Positions 1 through 5,169 of a DNA stretch of 7,151 nucleotides are shown here, piece by piece; position 1 is the stretch's first letter; the number at the start of each line of letters is the position of its first letter. This DNA comes from Acidobacteriota bacterium (GTDB lineage Bacteria > Acidobacteriota > Aminicenantia > UBA2199). The position numbers and the translations under genes were made by a program. The notes under the pieces are model-generated. The model saw only the letters and a program-made list of their open reading frames with translations, ran no database searches and was not told where the DNA came from. The stretch is taken from assembly GCA_021817755.1 (NCBI GenBank), contig JAKAGC010000194.1, forward strand, positions 1 through 7,151, read 5' to 3'.

Positions 1-1
1 C

Positions 2-937
2 CGTGCCCGGTATTACAGTCCCGAGCTTAAGAGGTTCTTGCAACCCGATCCCATGGGATATACCGATTCCATGAACCCCTATCAATCCTTTAACCAGAAC
101 CCCGCAAATTTTTCCGACCCCATGGGGTTACTAACATCCATTGATGCAAATTATGGCGCTCTTTCACCGGGTAGCGAAGAGCTTAAAAAGATTCAGCGTA
201 CTAACTTAAATGATAACGTAACAATTCCAACGTTGCTTAGAATTGCGGAAGGTGGTGCCAATATGGTATTAGGTGGAGTATATTGGCTCCAGGATATTTG
301 TACTAGTCTATCTCCAGGAACGGCTTTAATTGGAACTGAAACTAATTCAAGATTTAGATTCAATTTCTCCGAACCTGGTTCAATTCTTGGTATAGATATA
401 AGAGAACGTACGCAATTGGAAAAACTGAAGGAAATGTCGATCATAATTCCGGTCGGTGAATTTGTTGGCGATTTTTCTGGTAATTTGATTATGGGTTATT
501 TAGATGATTATTACGCCACCAAGCCTATAGGAAAAGAAGCTAGAGAAAACCTGGATAGGCAAATAATTCCAATGGCTGCGTTGGTCTATGGAGGTGTAAA
601 ATCGATTTCAAAACGAACAAACTATGTGGAAGTTAGAAAAGAGTCTATATCAAAAGTGTTAAAAAATGAAGAACAGATATTTAGTACCATTGAAAGAATT
701 GAAAATACCGCTCAAAAATCTTTTGATTATGCTGTACAATATCCAAGTTCAGCGAGTTTAAATAGAATGCAGTTAGGGAAACAAGCAGAAGTTAAAGCTA
801 CACGATGGATAAGAAAATGGGCAAAAAGAAATAAAATTGAATTAGGGGAAAAAGGTCTACAATTTCAAGTTAGAGGACAGAATTCAATACCAGATATGCT
901 TTATAATCCAGAAAAAATCATCTACGATTTAAATTAA
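2..937 (+). CDS. Rhs-family polymorphic toxin, C-terminal part (5' end outside window), frame broken near its end
   Basis: The frame is open from the left edge, so this is the 3' part of a longer gene. Residues 1-43 (residue 1 at base 2) match the end of the Rhs repeat-associated core: RYYSPELKRFLQPDPMGY, then NPYQSFNQNPANFSDPMGL. The DPMGL at 39-43 is where Rhs cores normally end and the toxin tip begins. In known Rhs proteins the core forms a secreted shell and the tip is the effector. The tip (44-311) has a linker and a C-terminal domain with a PD-(D/E)XK-like arrangement: GKQAE (Glu263), then IPD (Asp298), ten residues, then Asp309-Leu-Asn311 and a stop. In this fold the last position should be Lys, so the domain lacks its catalytic lysine and final strands. 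The continuation lies in the -1 frame (934-1041). GC drops from about 51% over the first 120 bases to about 30% in the tip, as in exchanged Rhs tips. The Rhs call is firm; the nuclease fold is inferred from motifs. Confidence 0.88.
   Translation, partial: RARYYSPELKRFLQPDPMGYTDSMNPYQSFNQNPANFSDPMGLLTSIDANYGALSPGSEELKKIQRTNLNDNVTIPTLLRIAEGGANMVLGGVYWLQDICTSLSPGTALIGTETNSRFRFNFSEPGSILGIDIRERTQLEKLKEMSIIIPVGEFVGDFSGNLIMGYLDDYYATKPIGKEARENLDRQIIPMAALVYGGVKSISKRTNYVEVRKESISKVLKNEEQIFSTIERIENTAQKSFDYAVQYPSSASLNRMQLGKQAEVKATRWIRKWAKRNKIELGEKGLQFQVRGQNSIPDMLYNPEKIIYDLN
928..934 (+). other. TTTAAAT heptamer at the frame break (possible -1 slippery site or deletion point)
   Basis: In the Rhs frame the codons are GAT TTA AAT TAA, so the heptamer reads T TTA AAT, the X XXY YYZ form of a -1 slippery site, with a stop codon directly after it. 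A -1 shift here enters the frame that encodes the missing end of the toxin. The simpler reading is loss of one A from an AAAA run: one extra A would give Asp-Leu-Lys-Leu-Thr and restore the DxK motif. I see no strong stem-loop 5-9 bases downstream and no clear upstream Shine-Dalgarno-like stimulator. The heptamer is certain; its function is not. Confidence 0.4.
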
Positions 938-1041
938 CCCCGAAAGCAGTTAGACCTATTCAAAGCAATAATTTTAAATTAGATTTTCCTGGGTTTACTG
1001 TTTATTACATTTTTGGACCAGGTCCTTGGAGGATAAAATGA
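934..1041 (+). pseudogene. Out-of-frame C-terminal tail of the Rhs toxin tip
   Basis: Read in the frame starting at 934, this stretch encodes 35 residues starting LTPKAVRPIQ and ending FTVYYIFGPGPWRIK, then TGA at 1039-1041. It joins the preceding toxin domain smoothly after the Asp-Leu-(Lys) codons, supplying the strands expected after a PD-(D/E)XK active site. Its stop overlaps the immunity gene ATG (1038-1040) in an ATGA arrangement, the usual layout of toxin-immunity pairs. In the actual Rhs frame the stop at 935-937 prevents its translation unless ribosomes shift -1. With the frame restored the visible protein would be 346 residues instead of 311. I consider it the true original end of the toxin gene. 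Confidence 0.75.
1028..1032 (+). promoter_or_regulatory. Ribosome binding site of the immunity gene
   Basis: GGAGG lies five bases before ATG 1038. It fixes that ATG as the start over the in-frame TTG at 1026, which would sit upstream of the site. It lies inside the tail codons of the toxin (frame 934), which suggests translational coupling when the toxin is read to its original end. Confidence 0.85.
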
Positions 1042-1529
1042 ATATAGAAATGTTCTTTGTAAAAACTGAAAATAGTGAAGCTTTAATAAAAATAATTGAA
1101 AAAAGGTTAAATACACAACCTGATACAGTAGGAGAACAACCTAACTGGAAGCTTTTTTCTTCATATGATTCAATTTTAATAAAGGAATTAAGAAGAAAAA
1201 TTGCCGTTTCTATTAGTAAAAATGGATGGATTTCAGCAATAGAGTCAAAAGAAGTTATTGATTTCAAATTACTTCAACAGATTTCTGAGCAATTAAAAAC
1301 AAAAGTTATTGCTATTCAATTATCAGAAATAACAGGATGTTGTGGGTACTCGTCTTGTCTTAGTGGAAAAATTATTGAATCATATTTTAGTGAAGAAGAT
1401 GAAAACCCCATGGGAACTTTAAAGGCATATCTTAAAATGAATGGAATTGAACATTCCTTGCTTAGTTTTAGAGAAGTATTAAACTTTAAAAATCAAAATT
1501 GGGTAATTGTTTTACGAGCTTCTAAATAA
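1038..1529 (+). CDS. Probable immunity protein for the upstream Rhs toxin tip (163 aa)
   Basis: A small soluble protein of 163 residues encoded directly after the Rhs tip. It has no signal peptide or membrane segment, as expected for a cytoplasmic antidote that binds its cognate toxin. I do not recognise a named immunity family. The sequence looks alpha/beta: a central block with WISAIESKEVIDF (about 59-71), a helix with QQISEQL and the strand KVIAIQLSE, followed by a cysteine cluster GCCGYSSC (about 104-111) and an acidic stretch EEDENP. Start ATG 1038 is supported by GGAGG five bases upstream, and the ATG overlaps the out-of-frame toxin stop as ATGA. GC content is about 27% in a counted 60-base stretch, matching the toxin tip and lower than the genes further right, consistent with tip and immunity gene having been acquired together. 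The role is inferred from position, not from homology. Confidence 0.72.
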   Translation: MNIEMFFVKTENSEALIKIIEKRLNTQPDTVGEQPNWKLFSSYDSILIKELRRKIAVSISKNGWISAIESKEVIDFKLLQQISEQLKTKVIAIQLSEITGCCGYSSCLSGKIIESYFSEEDENPMGTLKAYLKMNGIEHSLLSFREVLNFKNQNWVIVLRASK

Positions 1530-1539
1530 ATTTTTTTTT

Positions 1540-1555
1540 CTGTCGCTCTGTCGCT
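1540..1555 (+). repeat. Tandem direct repeat, CTGTCGCT x 2
   Basis: Two perfect adjacent copies of CTGTCGCT at 1540-1547 and 1548-1555, just after the T-run behind the immunity gene. The repeat is exact but short. It could mark a slippage or insertion scar, or be chance. Confidence 0.5.
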
Positions 1556-1691
1556 CGCCAAAAATCAAACAAAGCGAATGAGTTGTAAAAAATTGAGCGA
1601 TTTTGAATGAAAAGTGCTTTGATTTTTTTGCAAAACGGTTGAGATTCCAGAGAATTCAATAAGGAATTAGCTTTGAGAATAAGCAATTGAC

Positions 1692-1808
1692 CGGACGTCC
1701 TCTCTCTTCGCCGATTGCCAGTTTTGATTTATATCGCCAATACTACCGGAAACCTTTCTTGTGCCATTTTTTCACCATTTCAGGTTTCACAAAATAAAGC
1801 ACATCTTT
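1692..1808 (-). pseudogene. Remnant of an integrase-core (DDE) transposase
   Basis: Read on the minus strand from 1808 to 1692, 39 codons give KDVLYFVKPEMVKKWHKKGF, R, a TAG stop, then YWRYKSK, and finally GRP. This matches the segment just before the integrase catalytic core in rve-type transposases (IS3/IS481-like), which typically reads V-K-P-E-T-V-x-R-W-H-R-K-G-F-(R/K)-(L/Y)-Y-W-(R/K)-W-K-S and then G-R-P. The in-frame TAG sits where Leu is common, one base from TTG. A further TAA lies just upstream (W-stop-K-D-V), and neither the N-terminal helix-turn-helix nor the DDE core is recognisable beyond the fragment. I see no terminal inverted repeats. It is a dead fragment of an insertion sequence; the exact family is uncertain. 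Confidence 0.7.
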
Positions 1809-2161
1809 TTACCAGCAGACATTGAATTTCACTCCCTCCGGTTAAAGTAACGAGAAAAACCCGCATGTCAGAATACTATATCGGCAATAATGGAAGGCTA
1901 TTAGGAATGATATCTTAAGGAATTCCAAAAAAGAAAAGGACAAAAAACCAAGATTTTAGGAATACACAAACATAAATATTGGATAGTAAAAGCCTAACAA
2001 ACTTCAATATGAATCATTTCTACTAGACTAATCGGTTTTAGATGTGTCAGAGTTAAAGAGTGGAATTTCAAAAAGAGAATTGCTTATAGAGAAAACTGCG
2101 GGCTGCATAATAGTTGAGAATATGATATGATTATATGATTAAATTACCAGGAAACCGGCAC

Positions 2162-2165
2162 GAGG
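2162..2165 (+). promoter_or_regulatory. Ribosome binding site of the LOG gene
   Basis: GAGG lies eight bases before ATG 2174. An in-frame ATG at 2135 has no such site and would add 13 residues absent from the normal LOG N-terminus, so 2174 is the better start. Confidence 0.7.
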
Positions 2166-2173
2166 TTGAAAAA

Positions 2174-2746
2174 ATGATTAAATCGATTTGTGTTTACAGT
2201 TCATCGAGCGATGCAATAGATGAGACTTACTTTGCAGCAGCAAAAGAAGTGGGGAAACAGATAGGCGAAAACGGACATACATTGATTTTCGGAGGGGGCC
2301 GCATCGGCTTGATGGGCGAAGTGGCCCGTACTGTTCACCTCTATGGTGGCCGAGTTGTGGGGGTGATCCCGGAATACCTGAATCGACCTAATATTACTTA
2401 TGAAGCATCGGATAACCTGATCGTTACTGCTACAATGCGGGAACGAAAAGCAAAAATGGATGAACAATCGGACGCCTTTCTGGGGCTACCGGGCGGATTT
2501 GGCACTCTTGAAGAAATTCTTGAAATCATTACCCTGAAACAAATCCAACAACACAATAAACCGATCGTATTAATCGATATCCGAAATTTCTACAAACACT
2601 TAATTGCGATGTTCGAAGAAATATACAAGGAACGATTTGCAAAAGAAATTCATAGGCAACTCTATTACGTAGCAAAAGATGTGCAAGATGCCTTTTCTTA
2701 CCTTAATTCCTATGTTCCAACTCCTTTCCCGGTAAAATGGTTTTAA
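2174..2746 (+). CDS. LOG family protein (probable cytokinin riboside 5'-monophosphate phosphoribohydrolase)
   Basis: A 190-residue cytoplasmic enzyme of the LOG (lysine decarboxylase-like) family, the usual length. Characterised members hydrolyse nucleoside 5'-monophosphates such as cytokinin ribotides or AMP to free base plus ribose 5-phosphate. The Rossmann-like fold begins with SICVYSSSS (4-12). The two defining motifs are present: GGGRIGLMG (40-48) and PGGFGTLEE (106-114). MRERK (88-92) supplies the conserved Arg/Lys, and Glu113/Glu114 the catalytic acid region. The QHNKP segment (126-130) after the second motif is also typical. Nothing suggests loss of activity. The start at ATG 2174 is chosen for the GAGG eight bases upstream. 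The gene stands alone, convergent with the minus-strand operon to its right. No obvious forward terminator follows: the hairpin at 2767-2790 has its T-run on the other strand. The physiological substrate cannot be told from sequence; despite the old annotation it is unlikely to be a lysine decarboxylase. Confidence 0.93.
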   Translation: MIKSICVYSSSSDAIDETYFAAAKEVGKQIGENGHTLIFGGGRIGLMGEVARTVHLYGGRVVGVIPEYLNRPNITYEASDNLIVTATMRERKAKMDEQSDAFLGLPGGFGTLEEILEIITLKQIQQHNKPIVLIDIRNFYKHLIAMFEEIYKERFAKEIHRQLYYVAKDVQDAFSYLNSYVPTPFPVKWF

Positions 2747-2766
2747 TAGAATAGGAAAATAAAAAA

Positions 2767-2790
2767 GGGAGGCGTTTAAATCCGCCTCCC
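2767..2790 (-). terminator. Rho-independent terminator of the sigma/TonB operon
   Basis: A perfect 8-bp GC-rich stem, GGGAGGCG and CGCCTCCC, encloses an 8-base loop. On the minus strand it is followed directly by TTTTTTATTTT (2766 downwards), the form of an intrinsic terminator, 75 bases after the TonB-like gene stop. On the + strand the bases after the hairpin are not T-rich, so it should work mainly for minus-strand transcripts. Confidence 0.88.
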
Positions 2791-2865
2791 GGTCTCTAAA
2801 ATCAGTCTTCTCTTTTTAAAAATAAATTTACATTTTATGGAAAAGAACAAATCTATTTCATTGAA

Positions 2866-4038
2866 TTATTTTTTAGGTACATTTTTTTCATGTTTCAATT
2901 TGAACCGGACAACAACGGTAAACTTAACGCTTTTCTTTACCCCTTCATCTATAAAGGGTTCATACTTCCATTGTTTTATGGCATCGACCGCAGCCTGGTT
3001 TAACATGGGGTGACCATCTATGATAGTGGTATTTATAACATTTCCCTCAACATCGATGGTTGCTTCTATCACAACAGTACCCTGGATTTTTTGCTTTACG
3101 GCTGCTTCAGGATACACGGGTTCTACTTTGATAATAAGCCTGGGGGCTTTTGAAGCAGAAATAACAAGGGCATCTTTATTTTTTTTCTCTCCATCGAATT
3201 TGAAAGAAAAAACGACATTGAATTTTACGGATTTCTTTTTTCCATCGATTATGAAGGGTTCATATTTCCATTGTTTCAATGCACTAATCGCGGCTTCGTA
3301 AAATTCTTTGGGTCCTTCGATCGGATTAACTTTCACTACATTCCCCTCTTCATCAGTGGAAGCTTCTACAATAACCCTCCCTGATTTTCCTGCTTTTATC
3401 AATTCTTCGGGATAAACAGGTTCCACTTTTTTTATCAACCTGGGCCCGTCAGGTGCCTTCTCTTTCTTTATTAAAGATAACAATTTTGATTCTCTTAGAA
3501 ATGAGAGAAAAAAAATCTTCCCATTTTTGCCTTCAAAACCAAGAGAAGCGGTTTTACCGGAAGGAATAATTATTTTTGAAGTTAATAATGATGATGATTT
3601 ATTTCCCGCTACGAGATCGCGCACTTCAACCTGGAACTGGTTATCTGGGACAGAAATACAGGTTAAACTGATTTTCCAACTTTTACCTTCAAAATGAATT
3701 TCCCCTTTTTTAGTGTCTTTAAATACAGATGGAGTAACGATTATGGCTCCTCCGTGTATACGGATATCATTTAAATTAAATACACGTTTCAATGTATCCA
3801 TTTCCTCGTAACCAGGTTTTTTTCCGTTTACAGGTGTACCTGTGCCGGGTTCGAACTCATAAGAACTAATAACCTTTTTCATATCGGTATTCTCACCGCG
3901 AGCACCTTCATATAATCTGACCCAAATAGCATCTTTAGCTTCTGCATTCAATGGGATTTGATAAATAAAAAGGAAACTTAAAACCAAAAGATATAAACTG
4001 ATAAATTTAAAATTAGAGCATGATTTTAATTTTTTCAT
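2866..4038 (-). CDS. Exported protein with two tandem TonB C-terminal domains
   Basis: A 390-residue protein. Residues 1-34 form a signal peptide or membrane anchor: KK-rich start, hydrophobic 13-30, and an AEA-KDA cleavage-like site. Residues 35-185 form a region I do not recognise, rich in beta-strand patterns (for example FQVEVRDL and KTASLGFEG). Two TonB C-terminal domains follow, at about 199-281 and 299-381, each opening PRLI(K/I)KVEPVYPE and carrying EGNV and KQWKYEPFI. TonB C-terminal domains contact outer-membrane transporters in the periplasm, and such domains also occur in proteins that are not energy transducers. The long Pro-rich linker of classical TonB is missing, and no exbB/exbD genes lie nearby. 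The ATG overlaps the upstream gene's stop as ATGA, with AAGGAG seven bases before it (4046-4051). It is the last gene of a sigma/anti-sigma operon and ends 75 bases before a terminator. A role in envelope signalling or transport is inferred. Confidence 0.88.
   Translation of the reverse strand: MKKLKSCSNFKFISLYLLVLSFLFIYQIPLNAEAKDAIWVRLYEGARGENTDMKKVISSYEFEPGTGTPVNGKKPGYEEMDTLKRVFNLNDIRIHGGAIIVTPSVFKDTKKGEIHFEGKSWKISLTCISVPDNQFQVEVRDLVAGNKSSSLLTSKIIIPSGKTASLGFEGKNGKIFFLSFLRESKLLSLIKKEKAPDGPRLIKKVEPVYPEELIKAGKSGRVIVEASTDEEGNVVKVNPIEGPKEFYEAAISALKQWKYEPFIIDGKKKSVKFNVVFSFKFDGEKKNKDALVISASKAPRLIIKVEPVYPEAAVKQKIQGTVVIEATIDVEGNVINTTIIDGHPMLNQAAVDAIKQWKYEPFIDEGVKKSVKFTVVVRFKLKHEKNVPKK
2896..3444 (-). 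repeat. Internal tandem duplication of a 100-codon unit (TonB C-terminal domains)
   Basis: The protein encoded here repeats with an exact offset of 100 residues: the first copy starts at base 3444 and the second at 3144 on the minus strand. Over 82 residues the two align without gaps, and by my hand count 46 are identical. Best conserved are VEPVYPE near the start and KQWKYEPFI near the end. The precise period points to duplication within the gene rather than independent domain recruitment, with divergence since then. Confidence 0.85.
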
Positions 4039-4466
4039 TTTTCTTCTCCTTGATTACTGTTTTTATGATTATCAGAAATTTTTTTAATAGGCTCAAGCCA
4101 TATAATAGTGAGATTGGGGTTGCTGTTACGGATGGTAATCGTAAATGCGGGTTTTCCTTCTAAAGTGGCATCATGAATGAGTATTTCGCCAGCTTCTGCG
4201 GCAGGGGGTTGCCCCTGAAAAAGGGGAAAAAAGAAAAGTAATGTGAGTAGTAAAATGACAGCGGCTACGACCGCTTCAATGACAATTATTTTATAATTCC
4301 TTTTTGAAGGAAGTACCTTGGGCTTATCTATTACATGTAATGGATTTATGGAATAAATTTGCTCCCGTATTTCATTATCGAGCGTAGCAGGAACCTCAGA
4401 TTCATCAAACCGGAGTAATCTTTTTAATTCACTATCAAATACTTTTTTATGCGTGACGGGTTTCAT
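4035..4466 (-). CDS. Single-pass membrane protein, probable anti-sigma factor
   Basis: 143 residues. A cytoplasmic, charged N-terminal part (1-58) includes helical SELKRLLRFDE and LDNEIREQIYS. One transmembrane segment follows (about 59-82, IIVIEAVVAAVILLLTLLFF), then a roughly 60-residue C-terminal part predicted outside the membrane, containing FTITIRNSNPNLTIIWLEP. This topology and its place directly after an ECF sigma gene fit an anti-sigma factor that holds the sigma at the membrane. The HxxxCxxC zinc motif of common ZAS-type anti-sigmas is absent; the protein has no cysteine at all. The start overlaps the sigma stop as ATGA, with GGAGG seven bases upstream (4474-4478). Its own stop overlaps the TonB-like ATG in the same manner. 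Function is inferred from context and topology; I recognise no named domain. Confidence 0.7.
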   Translation of the reverse strand: MKPVTHKKVFDSELKRLLRFDESEVPATLDNEIREQIYSINPLHVIDKPKVLPSKRNYKIIVIEAVVAAVILLLTLLFFFPLFQGQPPAAEAGEILIHDATLEGKPAFTITIRNSNPNLTIIWLEPIKKISDNHKNSNQGEEK

Positions 4467-5077
4467 CGGGACACCTCCAGTTTTTTCTTTATGGTATTGC
4501 GTGCGGTGTACAAAACAAATTTCACATTGGCCCGGTTCATTCCTACAATTCGTGCAATTTCAGGAATAGTAAATTCATTGTAATAATATAGAAAGAAAAT
4601 CTCCCGTTTTCTATGGGGTAATTGGGCAGCGGCTGCCATGATCTCTTTTATGTCATCATCGATGGATCGATCTGTAGGAATATTTACTATTTCCTCAGGT
4701 TGAAGGGAATTTTGTACTGATTTGGTTGAAAAGATATCTTTCATCAGGTTGCAAGCAATAGAAAAAATCCAGGTTTTAAAAGTTTTGGAACGGTCGAAAG
4801 AGTAAAAATAACGAAATCCTTTTAATAAAGTATCCTGGTAGACATCATCGGCCTCGATGCAATAATTCATGGCCTTTCGAATAAAATTATAAAGGTTCTT
4901 TTTAACGGGTTCAAGGTAAAATAAAAATAGATTCCGTATCTCATCCGCGGATTCGGTTTTACTCTCTACAGTGTCGATGATAGGGGATGCGGGATTATCA
5001 TCGGGAAAATAATTCTCTTTCGAATTGTGGCTAAGCGCTATTGGTGTCATATTTGCACACATTTCATTGTTTTTCAT
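4463..5077 (-). CDS. ECF-type RNA polymerase sigma-70 factor
   Basis: About 204 residues from ATG 5077. Sigma region 2 spans about 50-116, with EADDVYQDTLLKGFRYF (the -10 recognition and core-binding helices) and FKTWIFSIACNLMKDIF. After a short acidic linker, region 4 spans about 152-201: LPHRKREIFFLYYY, then the helix-turn-helix FTIPEIARIVGMNRANVKFVLYTAR, which reads the -35 element. There is no region 1 or 3, as in ECF sigmas. The frame is open to 5182, but those 35 extra residues are aromatic-rich translation of an AT-rich promoter region and are unlikely to be real. ATG 5062 and 5050 are other possible starts; none has a clear Shine-Dalgarno. It is first in an operon with the putative anti-sigma and a TonB-like protein, so envelope-signal control is likely by analogy with sigma/anti-sigma pairs. 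The gene is divergent from the small gene at 5170. Confidence 0.9.
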   Translation of the reverse strand: MKNNEMCANMTPIALSHNSKENYFPDDNPASPIIDTVESKTESADEIRNLFLFYLEPVKKNLYNFIRKAMNYCIEADDVYQDTLLKGFRYFYSFDRSKTFKTWIFSIACNLMKDIFSTKSVQNSLQPEEIVNIPTDRSIDDDIKEIMAAAAQLPHRKREIFFLYYYNEFTIPEIARIVGMNRANVKFVLYTARNTIKKKLEVSR

Positions 5078-5081
5078 ATCT

Positions 5082-5090
5082 GTTATACCA
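5082..5090 (-). promoter_or_regulatory. Possible extended -10 promoter for the sigma operon
   Basis: On the minus strand the sequence reads TGGTATAAC, an extended -10 (TG, one base, TATAAC). I see no good -35 box. Its last base is only four bases from ATG 5077, so transcription would start within or at that codon, giving a leaderless message or pointing to ATG 5062 as the start. This is plausible but weak. Confidence 0.4.
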
Positions 5091-5157
5091 TGAAATAGAT
5101 TCGATGGATAGAAAAAAAACACAAAAAAACGCTCTTTTATTTTTTTCCATTTTGGTA

Positions 5158-5163
5158 TATAAT
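5158..5163 (+). promoter_or_regulatory. -10 box of the small gene at 5170, placed for a leaderless mRNA
   Basis: A perfect TATAAT, also overlapped by an extended -10 reading TGGTATATA (5153-5161). Six bases separate it from ATG 5170, so the expected transcription start is the A of that ATG. No good -35 is visible 16-18 bases upstream, where the sequence is T-rich. Confidence 0.55.
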
Positions 5164-5169
5164 AATGTA

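Larger units (their letters stand above)
1530..2173. other. Gene-poor spacer with transposase remnant and short repeats
   Basis: No intact gene is visible in this stretch. It starts with a run of nine T (1531-1539) right after the immunity stop, then a perfect tandem octamer CTGTCGCT twice (1540-1555). An imperfect inverted pair follows: AAAAATCAAA near 1560 and TTTGATTTTT near 1618. A decayed transposase fragment occupies about 1692-1808 on the minus strand. From about 1860 to 2160 I see AT-rich sequence with only very short reading frames in any frame. The mix of degraded mobile DNA and repeats next to an Rhs tip suggests a rearranged junction. Confidence 0.6.

Noticed and set aside
193..444. 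Open frame on the minus strand opposite the Rhs tip
   Set aside because: No ribosome site, no recognisable product, and it lies fully inside a convincing + strand coding region.
1026..1037. TTG at 1026 as the start of the immunity gene
   Set aside because: It lies upstream of and next to the GGAGG at 1028-1032, while ATG 1038 has ideal spacing and overlaps the toxin's original stop.
995..1267. Minus-strand open frame opposite the immunity gene
   Set aside because: It only mirrors the AT-rich immunity gene and has no start signals.
1525..1687. Minus-strand open stretch of about 50 codons overlapping the spacer repeats
   Set aside because: No plausible start site, no continuity with the transposase fragment's frame, and unfamiliar composition; probably chance openness.
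949..1998. Integron attC-like core sites (GTTAGAC at 949, GCCTAAC near 1991)
   Set aside because: The two 7-mers are in the wrong order and far apart, with no paired inner boxes and no folded structure; they match by chance.
2104..2139. Promoter for the LOG gene (TATGAT and CATAAT boxes)
   Set aside because: Several -10-like hexamers occur in AT-rich sequence, but none has a -35 box at 16-18 bases, so no choice is supported.
2767..2790. Hairpin as terminator of the LOG gene
   Set aside because: The bases after the stem on the + strand (GGTCTCTAAAATC) lack a T-run; the T-run is on the minus-strand side.
3020..3301. Plus-strand open frame inside the TonB-like gene
   Set aside because: It is antisense to conserved TonB C-terminal domains and has no start signals.
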